Shown one piece after another: positions 11,184 to 19,860 of a DNA stretch of 64,000 bases. The notes below the pieces were generated by a model. The model searched no databases. It was not told the origin of the DNA and was given only the letters and a program-made list of their open reading frames with translations. This DNA comes from Tritrichomonas musculus (Eukaryota > Parabasalia > Tritrichomonadida > Tritrichomonadidae). The translations under genes and the position numbers were made by a program. The stretch covers positions 3,844,001-3,908,000 of the forward strand of contig JAPFFF010000006.1 in NCBI GenBank assembly GCA_039105265.1. Direction: 5' to 3'. Each line of letters begins with the position of its first letter. Positions within the stretch are counted from its first letter, which is position 1.

Positions 11184-12752
11184 ATGACAACAAGTACTTC
11201 AAAAGAAATTAAAAAAATACAGGAAATTACAATACCTTCTTCAAGAACATCGATTGAAGATCGTGCTTATTCTGATTATTCAGGTTTAATCCGAATTACA
11301 ATACCTCCTTCAATAACATCAATTGGAAAATATGCTTTTAATCAATGTATATTACTCAAAGAAATTATTATCCCTTCGTCGGTAAAAATAATTGGTGAAG
11401 GTGCATTTAATGGATGTTCAACACTTGATAATCTAGCAATTCCAAAATCAGTAGGTACAATTGAAAAGCTTGCATTTCATGGATGTTCATCTCTCAAGGA
11501 AATAAAGATTCCTTCATCAATAAATGCAATCGAAGAAGGTGTTTTTGACGAATGCACCTCATTGCAAGTTATTAATATTCCATATACCGTAAAATCGATA
11601 GGTAAAAATGCATTCAGATCGTGTATTTTGCTCACCCAGGTAAAGATTCCTTCTAGCGTAACCTCCATAGGCCCAGGTGCTTTTTCAAATTGCAATTCAT
11701 TAAGCCAAATCGAAATTCCATCTTCAGTAACAACAATAGGATTTAATGCATTTTCAAGATGTAAATCTCTCGTTTATGCAGTGATTCCTTCTTCAGTTGT
11801 AAGCATCGGATATGCTGCCTTTTCCCATTGTGCATCGCTTCTTGAAATTGTTATGCCATCTTCAATATCAATCATACCAGATAGCATTTTTGATGGTTGC
11901 AAATCATTGATAAATGTTGAAATACCATCAACTGTTACAGAAATTGAAACACACGCTTTCGCCGGTTGTTCATCCATTAAACAAATTACGATTCCTTTAT
12001 CAGTAACAAAAATAGGAGAGGGAGCATTTAGTCAATGCACTTCTCTCATTGAAGTTGTCATTCCATCTGCAATCACATCAATTGAAGAAGCTGTTTTCGA
12101 TGATTGTATTTCACTTGTTTTGGTTAACATTCCATGTTCCGTTACATCAATTGGGAAATTTGCATTTCGTGGTTGCTTATCACTTGCTCAAGTTACAATA
12201 TCGCAATCGATTTTTGTTCTTGGCGAATCATGTTTCGAAAATTGTTCTTCAATGAATGAAATAAGTATTCCGTTGTCAGTTACGACCATTTCTAAGCGTT
12301 CTTTTTACAAATGTACAGCGCTTTCAAAAATAGAAATTCCATCATCAGTAACATCAATTGGTGATTATTGCTTCGGTGGCTGCACTTCTCTCAAATCAAT
12401 TTCAATTCCTTCATCAGTCACTTCTTTCGGTGAATACACTTTTGATAATTGTTCATCGCTCACAAAAATTGAAATTCCTTCTTCAATTAAAACTATTGAT
12501 AGATTTGCATTTAGTGGATGCTCTTCTCTGAAAGATGTTGTGATACCAAATTCAGTGACTTCAATTAAAGAAGGTGCATTTATTAATTGTGTTTCTCTTT
12601 CTGAAATTAAAATACCCAAATCAGTAACTTCAATTGGAACTCATGCATTCACTGGTTGTAATTCACTTGCCGGTTTAGAAATTTCCCAATCTGTAAAAGC
12701 AATAGATAAAGAAGCATTCGATAAGATTACCAAAATTATTAAAACAAATTAA
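11184..12752 (+). CDS. BspA-type LRR_5 protein, nearly pure repeat
   Basis: The 522-residue protein is made almost entirely of about 22 copies of a 23-residue repeat with consensus (F)xxCxSLxxIxIPSSVTSIGxxAF, the LRR_5 type found in Treponema and Bacteroides BspA and hugely expanded in trichomonads. There is no signal peptide, membrane helix or extra domain. Family members with membrane anchors are surface proteins; the place of action of unanchored ones like this is unknown. Repeat units are far more alike than those of the LRR-kinase at 1647-4871, suggesting recent internal duplication or gene conversion. Confidence 0.85.
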   Translation: MTTSTSKEIKKIQEITIPSSRTSIEDRAYSDYSGLIRITIPPSITSIGKYAFNQCILLKEIIIPSSVKIIGEGAFNGCSTLDNLAIPKSVGTIEKLAFHGCSSLKEIKIPSSINAIEEGVFDECTSLQVINIPYTVKSIGKNAFRSCILLTQVKIPSSVTSIGPGAFSNCNSLSQIEIPSSVTTIGFNAFSRCKSLVYAVIPSSVVSIGYAAFSHCASLLEIVMPSSISIIPDSIFDGCKSLINVEIPSTVTEIETHAFAGCSSIKQITIPLSVTKIGEGAFSQCTSLIEVVIPSAITSIEEAVFDDCISLVLVNIPCSVTSIGKFAFRGCLSLAQVTISQSIFVLGESCFENCSSMNEISIPLSVTTISKRSFYKCTALSKIEIPSSVTSIGDYCFGGCTSLKSISIPSSVTSFGEYTFDNCSSLTKIEIPSSIKTIDRFAFSGCSSLKDVVIPNSVTSIKEGAFINCVSLSEIKIPKSVTSIGTHAFTGCNSLAGLEISQSVKAIDKEAFDKITKIIKTN

Positions 12753-13165
12753 TAAAAATATTATATTATGTATTATCATATAAATTTGCTTACTAGTTTT
12801 CTCTTATGTTGAATTATCAGCTGAATTTAAAACTTTCATAGTCATGGAACAACTATAATTAATAAAAATAAATTAATACCAATCAATGATATTAAATATC
12901 TGGTAGATAATTAAGATAATTAAGTCCTTCAATTATTTATAGGTTTTAATAATGAATTTTTTTTAAAGTTATAGATGTTGTCCTCATTAAAACCTGGAAG
13001 ATATACAGACTGTATAACGAAAAAAATCAATCAAATTGTAAACAAATATTTGAAAGGTTTTTTTAAATATACAAACTTTTTGAATTGAAAAAGCTTCCTT
13101 TTTTAATTGTGAATTCACTTTTTTAATATGAGGAACTTCCTTTTGATACAATATCATATTTTTCA
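12753..13165. other. Gene-free spacer
   Basis: This AT-rich gap lies between two plus-strand genes. A TCACT initiator-like motif at 13115-13119 lies about 47 bases before the next ATG. No RNA gene is visible. Confidence 0.5.
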
Positions 13166-14611
13166 ATGATAAAGTTCCAAACAGTTGAAGAATTAAGGCA
13201 GTATGTTAATAAAGATCCAATTGGATCAAAACTTAAATTTGCAGCTAAACTTTTTATTATTCTAGATTTTACAAACCAAAACCCATTATCTGTTAATGTT
13301 ACAGGGACTACATGGCTTAGTGACGGAATTCGATTTATTACAAATTCTCAAATATTTGGGCAATTTATTAACCTTAGGCCAAACTCTGTCAATGCAAATT
13401 TTAGATCACACTTTTTTAAAATCCTCCATGGCTCATCATCGCAAATAAGAAAAGAAGTTTTAACGTTGAATGATCCAATAAATTATAAAATTCGCACCAA
13501 CATGACTTATCACTTTACAATATCTTCGACAATGGAGCAGATCAACTCGATACCCTGTGATATGCCAGCACTGCAGCAATTAAAAATTTCATATAATAAT
13601 TCAGAAACTAATCTTCCAGATTTTGTTTATAATTTCCTAAAAAAAGGAGAAAAAGAAATTCTTTTAAGCACTCAGCTTTTATATGCAAAAATTAAAAGGA
13701 AAAACGAATGGAAAGATCGTTTCTTCGAACTTGCGATGAGAGAATGGAAAAGTTTTGCAAATGATCAGATAGCTGTTGACATTTATGCAATACAACGATA
13801 TGTTACGGATGATATGAAATCAAGAATATGTTCTAATATATCATTTCTTTTGAACCAACAAGCTTATTCAAGCCCAGCAGATGAATCTATTTCTTTTGAT
13901 GCATACGCCCAATTTGTTCTTCAATATGGTTTCTTAAATCAAAGTATTAATAGCAACACTTCTAGTTTAATATCCATCACTGATGACTCAATAATCACTG
14001 ATAATGATATAAATGAAGTTGGGCAATTATCACCTAAATTTAAAAAATGGTTTAAACCAAACTTTGATGAAAATACAGCAACTTGTTATTTGTCTAATAG
14101 ACCTAATAATACTTGGATAGTTAGGCCATCAAGATCTGTTGGTAATTTCACACTTCATCTAAAACGCCTTAGAGGAAATATGGCAACTCATATCTTCTTT
14201 GATCCTTTGAATATTGCAGAATCTTTCACTGTTGAAGTTGAAAATGGTAAAGAACTCAGAGCATCTTCATGGGAAGATCTTTTATTTAACCTGATGAAAG
14301 TTCCAACTCCAGCTGCAAAGTCAAGTGGAACACAAATAGATCATTTACCATTTATTCAGCAAATTACTAACAACGTTCCTCCATTCACCCATAATGCAAC
14401 AATTTATATTTATCATGACGATGGCTTAAAAGGAATAAATGGAAATATTAATAATAATTTATCGTATGACAACAATAAAAATAACGATGATGTTATTGAT
14501 GAAGATACGATAGGTAAAATGCAACCCATTTATGTTAATGCTAAAGAAATAATTGGGCCAGACACCCTTCTAAAAGATATTCAAGTATTTAAGCCAATTA
14601 CATTTTTTTAA
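13166..14611 (+). CDS. Putative SH2-domain protein
   Basis: The 481-residue product is mostly unrecognised. Residues about 290-385 resemble an SH2 domain: a tryptophan-led start (KKWFKPNFDENTATCYL), then NTWIVRPSRSVGNFTLHLKR, which parallels the FLVR-S...G-x-YTL block, with Arg in the position that binds phosphotyrosine, and a strand/helix end (ESFTVEVENGKELRASSWEDLLFNLM). SH2 domains bind phosphotyrosine peptides. The upstream 280 residues may be a helical linker region as in STAT-like proteins, but this is speculative. The Asn-rich tail is low complexity. The assignment is by motif order only. Confidence 0.5.
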   Translation: MIKFQTVEELRQYVNKDPIGSKLKFAAKLFIILDFTNQNPLSVNVTGTTWLSDGIRFITNSQIFGQFINLRPNSVNANFRSHFFKILHGSSSQIRKEVLTLNDPINYKIRTNMTYHFTISSTMEQINSIPCDMPALQQLKISYNNSETNLPDFVYNFLKKGEKEILLSTQLLYAKIKRKNEWKDRFFELAMREWKSFANDQIAVDIYAIQRYVTDDMKSRICSNISFLLNQQAYSSPADESISFDAYAQFVLQYGFLNQSINSNTSSLISITDDSIITDNDINEVGQLSPKFKKWFKPNFDENTATCYLSNRPNNTWIVRPSRSVGNFTLHLKRLRGNMATHIFFDPLNIAESFTVEVENGKELRASSWEDLLFNLMKVPTPAAKSSGTQIDHLPFIQQITNNVPPFTHNATIYIYHDDGLKGINGNINNNLSYDNNKNNDDVIDEDTIGKMQPIYVNAKEIIGPDTLLKDIQVFKPITFF

Positions 14612-15335
14612 TTTCAAAAATTATTTTCAAAGTTCTGTGTGTTTTTGAATTTTATTGTATTGTTAGTTGTATGTTTAGGTAGAATATTTTTAATGAACTT
14701 TGTTTCTTACGATTGTAACAATTTATAAATAAGGCGATTAGACATTTCATAAAAGGTAAACGAATTTTGTTTTTTTTCTATTTTCTTATTTCGTTAAATA
14801 AGAATCGAATTGAACATCCAGCGATGTTGAGTTAAATTTATAAGAGGTGCGGACACGGTGAAGTGAAATAGATTCTCTCCAAAATTGGTATACAATCATT
14901 ATTTTTTATAAGGATTAAAAATATATTAATTTTATTAAATTTCGTTCTGCCGATGCATCTGTGGATTATTACATTTTTTTTTCTGAGAAAAAAATATGTA
15001 AACTATTGAATATTTTTTATCTAATTTATTGAAATAGATAAATTGACTTAACCGTGTTTTTGATTTCAAAAAGTTGATGTTCTTAAAAAGTTATATTTTT
15101 GTGAGCTGTTCTCAATTTTAAAACGTGTTTTTTGATCGTTTTTTCCTCAAAAAAATCTTCACTTTTTGAATGCTTTTTCATTACGCCTAAATAATATTTT
15201 AAAAAAAATTTGTATGTTATTTTTGCTAACAATTGTTTCAACAAGGTGGTTAAATAAAAGTTAAACAAACAAAAAAAAAAAAAAAAATCAAATTATAAAA
15301 TATTAAAATATTTATCAACATATAGTCTATAAAAA
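14612..15335. other. Gene-free convergent spacer
   Basis: This 0.7-kb spacer lies between the 3' ends of the SH2-like gene (+) and the methyltransferase gene (-). It includes an A run near 15271-15287. I see no RNA gene or element. Confidence 0.55.
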
Positions 15336-15917
15336 TTAGTCAATAAGTGGAATCCAAGTGCCTGTTTTAGCTCTATAATCAACATAAGCTGAACCAAACA
15401 TTGATACAAGCGATTGTTCCTCTTCTTGAATTCGGTCATAGAAAAACTTCCATAAAACGCTTGTAAAAACGACTGTCGAAATCGGATTTCTAAGATAAAT
15501 TTGTGTTCCAATAGCAAAAACAAACATTCCGAAATATCCTGGGTGTCGAATAAAATGATAAATTCCAGAAGTTACAAGTTTGTGCCTTGGATCTTTTTCT
15601 GTCGCAATGTAATGTGTGAATGCTTGTTTTGCTGTTAACTCGGCAAGGATACGAATTCCCAATCCAAAAATTGTGATAAAAGCGCCAGCCCAGAGAACCC
15701 AGTTGTGAAAATCAGTTTTTGAATCTCCAAATAAATATGATTCGATAAAAAATTCGCCAATACCAAAAGAAAAAGCAAAAAGAAATGGAATTGTGACAAG
15801 AAAAGAATCTGATGTCGTAGTATCTGGATGATGCTTCTTACTTATAAAATATTCCATAAAATGAAATGTAATCATAATAGCAACCAAAAATCCGACTTGA
15901 ATTAGAGAACAGATCAT
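15336..15917 (-). CDS. Isoprenylcysteine carboxyl methyltransferase-like membrane protein
   Basis: This 193-residue integral membrane protein has about four hydrophobic segments. It carries the C-terminal ICMT/Ste14 signature: SGIYHFIRHPGYFGMFVFAIG near residue 115, then the ...EEEQSLVSMFGSAYVDYRAKTGTWIP block. ICMT methylates the prenylated C-terminal cysteine of CaaX proteins such as Ras and Rho GTPases at the ER, using S-adenosylmethionine. The length is below the usual 240-290, with fewer N-terminal helices. The RHPxYxG and EE motifs that bind the cofactor and substrate are intact. A broader phospholipid-methyltransferase-like role (PEMT/ICMT superfamily) is possible. Confidence 0.8.
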   Translation of the reverse strand: MICSLIQVGFLVAIMITFHFMEYFISKKHHPDTTTSDSFLVTIPFLFAFSFGIGEFFIESYLFGDSKTDFHNWVLWAGAFITIFGLGIRILAELTAKQAFTHYIATEKDPRHKLVTSGIYHFIRHPGYFGMFVFAIGTQIYLRNPISTVVFTSVLWKFFYDRIQEEEQSLVSMFGSAYVDYRAKTGTWIPLID

Positions 15918-16127
15918 AATTAGTATTGATATCTAAGGAATTAACTTTTTGAATAAGTTTCAAAAAAAATTTGAATACTTTCGAAAATACAAAAAAATGA
16001 TCAATTCATAACGAATAAACTATAATTTCATAAAGTAAGATTAAAAAAGTTAAAATCAGATATCTGAAAATAATAAAGTTAAATATATTCTGCTATTTAT
16101 AAAATTTAAAAATTCGAAATATTATTA

Positions 16128-16913
16128 TTAACATTTTAAAGAATCCTCGGATAAAACAATATCAACATATATATCTCTTTTATCATCGTCTAAAAAATTG
16201 TTATCGTTATTCAGAGTTAATTTTTTGGTTTCTTTATTTTCTTGTGATTTAGAGTAAGATAAAGAGTAAGGATATGAGTAATCATTTTGGTAATTTTTTT
16301 GGAATACTTGTTCTTGTCTGAGTTGGTTTAAAATAATTTGATTTCTTTCAGAATAAATTTGATTAAAACTAACTGATTTTTTTCGTAGCACTGAATAGAG
16401 ATATTTTCTTGACCATAATGAAAAAGCATCTGATTTAATTTTATTATTTGTTATGTAGCTAATTAGCTCAAAATTCTCTTTTAAATTATTGGTGTTATCT
16501 TGATTTTGAATATCTGGATTACTTTGAAAATTAACTTGAGTCTTGGTACTCTTGTATTTCGTTGAGAGAAAATTGAATGGAATCGGATTGTAATCAAGTG
16601 GAGGATTAAAGATTGATTGTTTTTTATTTTTCTTTTTTTGTAACTTTTTCGTTTTGGTATTATATACTTTAGTTTCTACACGTGGAGGAGGATTTTTATT
16701 TTCATTTAGATCATGTATAATTTTAGTAGTAATTTCTACATTTGTTGACGCATTTTGTGGCTCTTTTGCAATTTCGTTTTCAGAATCTTTGTTTTTATTC
16801 TTTTTTTTTCCATTTTTGGAACAACCTTTGAGTTCCTCAGAATATTTATCTGTTAAAAATTTATATAAATATGCAAGCGAGTCAATCACAGATCTATCAT
16901 TTTTTTGTGTCAT
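16128..16913 (-). CDS. Lysine/asparagine-rich hypothetical protein
   Basis: The 261-residue product starts MTQKNDRSVIDSLAYLYKFL. It has a lysine-rich centre (residues 30-100) and a C-terminal part with DAFSLWSRKYLYSVLRKKSVSF, which looks like an amphipathic basic helix and could bind a calmodulin-like protein (speculative). No domain, signal or membrane segment is recognised. Composition matches neighbouring host genes. It marks the left border of the mobile-element island. Confidence 0.55.
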   Translation of the reverse strand: MTQKNDRSVIDSLAYLYKFLTDKYSEELKGCSKNGKKKNKNKDSENEIAKEPQNASTNVEITTKIIHDLNENKNPPPRVETKVYNTKTKKLQKKKNKKQSIFNPPLDYNPIPFNFLSTKYKSTKTQVNFQSNPDIQNQDNTNNLKENFELISYITNNKIKSDAFSLWSRKYLYSVLRKKSVSFNQIYSERNQIILNQLRQEQVFQKNYQNDYSYPYSLSYSKSQENKETKKLTLNNDNNFLDDDKRDIYVDIVLSEDSLKC

Positions 16914-17311
16914 TCAAAATAATTATAATCAAAAAACGATCGTTTTTCCAATAATTTTATTTCAGAAAAAGTTTTTTTATTATAAAGAGGTGGGATCGCT
17001 GACTTCACTTAAATTTTGAATTATTAAAATATTTATATCTTTTGAAATATAAGAATATATATAATATACTTATTGCATATTATTTTATAATATTTAAATA
17101 TTTATATATATCTACTTTTAAGTCGAGATGCTAGATATTGGTCTCTAAAAATCCAATTTAAATCACCCGTTGAAAAACAGCTATCTCGACATATGCGCAA
17201 CGCATGAAAACAAAATGTATAATATATAAAATTATATTATATTACTATATTTATTATAAACTTTAATTTTGTCATAATTATATATATTATGAGAAAAATG
17301 TATTTAAATTG
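16914..17311. other. Gene-free stretch with an 8-bp-stem inverted repeat
   Basis: This AT-rich segment borders the transposon island. It contains GTCGAGAT at 17122-17129 facing ATCTCGAC at 17183-17190, enclosing a 69-base unit. The unit lacks a tRNA T-loop, so I do not call it an RNA gene. Confidence 0.5.
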
Positions 17312-17322
17312 ATTTATTTGAT

Positions 17323-17903
17323 AACCCTTCGGCGGTTTTGTAAACTACGGCGACATCACCTATTTTTAAAATATTTTATGCCGATTTTTGGAATTACGGC
17401 GCATGGAGTTGAAATTACGGCATTTAAAAAACGGTAACTTTTTCAAATAATAAATGGTCATGTTAAAACTTTTTGAATATTTGCTTTGAATACTTTATAT
17501 TATATATAAAAAATTCTTTTTAATAAACTAAACCAATTTATTACAGAAATTAATCTCACTTGCATATGGCTGTCCTTGCAGTTATATAAGTTGATTTTAT
17601 TCAACATCAACATAACATTATTCACTCAAATCATCTTCGCCTGCTCAAATCAATTATCCATTTTCAATCTCATAACTTTTTCAGAAGACTGAAGAGTCTC
17701 CTCCATTTATTATCAAACGTGTAATAAAAAATTACTAATTAGTAATTATATTAATTGAATTTAAAAGATTTTGAAAAAATAATATAATTTAATTTCTTCT
17801 CAAAATCGACCAAATAAAATACGGCAATTGAATAGAGGGGTTTCGGCAAAATTACGGATTTGACAACGGCACTCTCCAACTACGGCCTACGGCCGTAAGG
17901 GTT
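17323..17903 (+). mobile_element. MITE, Mutator-like, copy 1 (581 bp)
   Basis: The element starts AACCCTTCGGCGG and ends CGTAAGGGTT. It is flanked by the exact 11-bp direct repeat ATTTATTTGAT (17312-17322 and 17904-17914), taken as the target duplication. Its two ends differ from each other beyond the first few bases: end a reads CCCTTCGGCGGTTTTGTAAA, end b (reverse complement of the right side) CCCTTACGGCCGTAGGCCG. The interior is rich in ACGGC and codes for nothing. Duplications of 9-11 bp are the mark of Mutator-like elements, so this is probably a non-autonomous MULE. The neighbouring copy 2 shows the same two end types in the opposite order. Confidence 0.7.
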
Positions 17904-17941
17904 ATTTATTTGATTTTTTATTTAGGTAAATATATCATAGA

Positions 17942-18089
17942 TATCCCTTTCGGCCGTATGCCGTAATTGAAGATTTTTTTTGTAAAGTATTCAAAAAGTT
18001 GCACTTTTGCCGTGTGCCGTAGAAGTTTTGTAAAATAAACTATTCAATGAACGACCAAATAGCCGTATTTTACAAAACCGCCGAAGGGC
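17942..18089 (-). mobile_element. MITE, Mutator-like, copy 2 (148 bp, inverted)
   Basis: This short copy lies 27 bp beyond the target repeat of copy 1, in inverted orientation. Its left end (CCCTTTCGGCCGTATGCCG) matches end b of copy 1, and its right end, read inward, matches end a almost base for base. An exact 11-bp direct repeat, TATATCATAGA, flanks it (17931-17941 and 18090-18100). It is a deletion derivative of the same family that inserted independently. Confidence 0.7.
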
Positions 18090-18306
18090 TATATCATAGA
18101 ACCAATATTTTTGATTCATTCACTCTTATATAGTTTTGATACTTGCTATAATAAAAATATTTCTAATTAATGATATTAATAAATTCCTATGATTCAGCTG
18201 TGGAGATCGACTTTTGTATTAATTTTTCCAATCAATTTATTAGTTCAGAAAATTTATTTCATTTTGAATATAATTGAAACATCATCTATTTAATATTTGA
18301 ATTAAT

Positions 18307-18309
<3 letters not shown>

Positions 18310-18339
<30 letters not shown>
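18310..18339 (+). repeat. T30 homopolymer
   Basis: An uninterrupted run of 30 T lies just left of the integrase fossil. Similar runs occur at other element borders in this island. Confidence 0.9.
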
Positions 18340-18340
<1 letters not shown>

Positions 18341-18349
18341 AGAGAATAA

Positions 18350-19374
18350 TTAAATATATGGATTATTTTTAGACATTTTTTTAATATATTCCATTTCATC
18401 ATCTTCTGTTATATCATTTTGTGCTTTATTATTCAATGATTTGTGTGGTGTTTCATTATATGCTTCAATTAATGATTTCATTTCATCTTCAGCAATAAAT
18501 CTATTTTCACCTATCATGTCCCTAATTGTTCTCATGAATCGATTTATTATTCCCAACACGTTATGATTATTATCTTCTGTTGTTCTATAAATAATGTTCT
18601 TTGATTTAATGTAATCCAAGAATTCATTTGACCAATATGCTGGCTCTTGGTCTGACGTTATTGAATATACATTTTTGACATCATCAATGAATTTATTAAA
18701 TGCTTCTATTATTGTTTTTGCTCCTTTCTTAACCAATGGATAACTGTAAGCTTTGCGTGTGTTCATATTAATGAACATCAAATAATTTAATTCATTCTTT
18801 CGTCTGTTATTAATGAACCTATCCATTTGATATCCTCCAGGATGATTTGAATAGATGTTCATATATTTTGGTTTGTCTGGCATTAAATCATGAATGATAT
18901 TATTTTTCAAATATTCTCTTGCTTCCTTTTCATTAAATCCATATCTTTTTGATAGTGGAAGAATTTTGATGGTGTACGCCATGGATAACGATTATATATA
19001 TCTTCAATTGACTTGAAAGTCATTTTATATATATAACAACTTCTGATGATTCATCATCTGCATTTCAATCATAAAACTTTCACTGACTGGTAATTTCACA
19101 GGCATTTTATAATTACGACCACTATAAAATTCAATCCAAAATGTTTGGTTAGTAGAATTCAATTTGAAATATTTGATTGGCGAGAAAATTTGATAACTAT
19201 TTCCAACATATCCCTTGCTTGTCTCTTGTCTGCAGTGCACCAATCAGCTGGTAAATTAAAATAAAATCTATTTGGTCTGTCATTGTCTTGTCGTCCATCA
19301 TCCCTGATGAACACGTATTCTTTTGGTATTGGCGTGTAATCTATTGGGTCAGTTAATCGTTTCATTTATGATAT
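18350..19374 (-). mobile_element. Polinton/Maverick fossil: integrase and an adjoining reading frame
   Basis: The left part (18350-18982) encodes a protein like the retroviral-type (rve) integrase of Polintons/Mavericks, with a recognisable catalytic-core layout (ITSDQEPAYWS; RTTEDNNHNVLGIINRFMR). The right part (19025-19374) encodes another protein that may belong to the same element. Polintons normally span 15-20 kb with polymerase, capsid and protease genes; none of these is seen here, so this is a fragment. It is broken, with at least two breaks. Composition resembles the surrounding host DNA, suggesting an old copy. It lies outside the 6-bp target duplication of the element that begins at 19543. 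Confidence 0.6.
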
Positions 19375-19542
19375 CAATAAATTATATTTCATTCATTGTT
19401 ATTGGTCGTGCGTTATCATTTATGATAGCAACACATGAATCATCACCAAATGGTCATACGGTGGAGATTATTCATTAAATATAAGCGCAACGAGACGTAG
19501 AAAATGGCGAGACTAAAAATGAATTTTCATAACGAAAACGAC

Positions 19543-19651
19543 AGTAGTAATAGTGGACCGTCTGGAGCGGGGATATAAAATGACCCCCTTGTCATAGGGT
19601 TTACAGACCCCAAACCTCAGCCCCATGACTCAAAAAATCACCACTTTTTCA
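19543..19651 (+). repeat. Outer terminal inverted repeat, left
   Basis: This 109-bp arm is identical by eye to the reverse complement of 24144-24252. It begins AGTAGTAATAG and ends CACTTTTTCA. Confidence 0.9.
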
Positions 19652-19860
19652 TAAGAGACCAAAACGAAGCCCTGCGATACGTAGAACTGCGGCTAAAAAA
19701 CAAAATTAATTATATTTTTATTTTTGTCTTTCCATTAGCGAACAACAACAAACGAAATACAATTAAAGTGTTTTCGTTAAACAATATTGTTTTTATTCGT
19801 TCTACAAATGCAACCACAAACGAACAAAGACGAAACACAAGCCACAAAGGAACAAGGAAC
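19652..19860 (+). repeat. Inner inverted repeat, left, containing a start codon
   Basis: This 209-bp arm starts TAAGAGACCAAAACG and is identical by eye to the reverse complement of 23733-23941. It includes the ATG at 19808 and the next 17 codons of the main gene, so the promoter and leader of both terminal genes are the same sequence. Confidence 0.9.

Noticed and set aside
17122-17190. Possible tRNA gene
   Set aside because: The closing stem and length fit, but no T-loop GTTCRANYC-like sequence or anticodon arm is present.
17323-18089. Single 764-bp MITE with one long inverted repeat
   Set aside because: Two separate 11-bp direct repeats and the reversed order of end types show two insertions.
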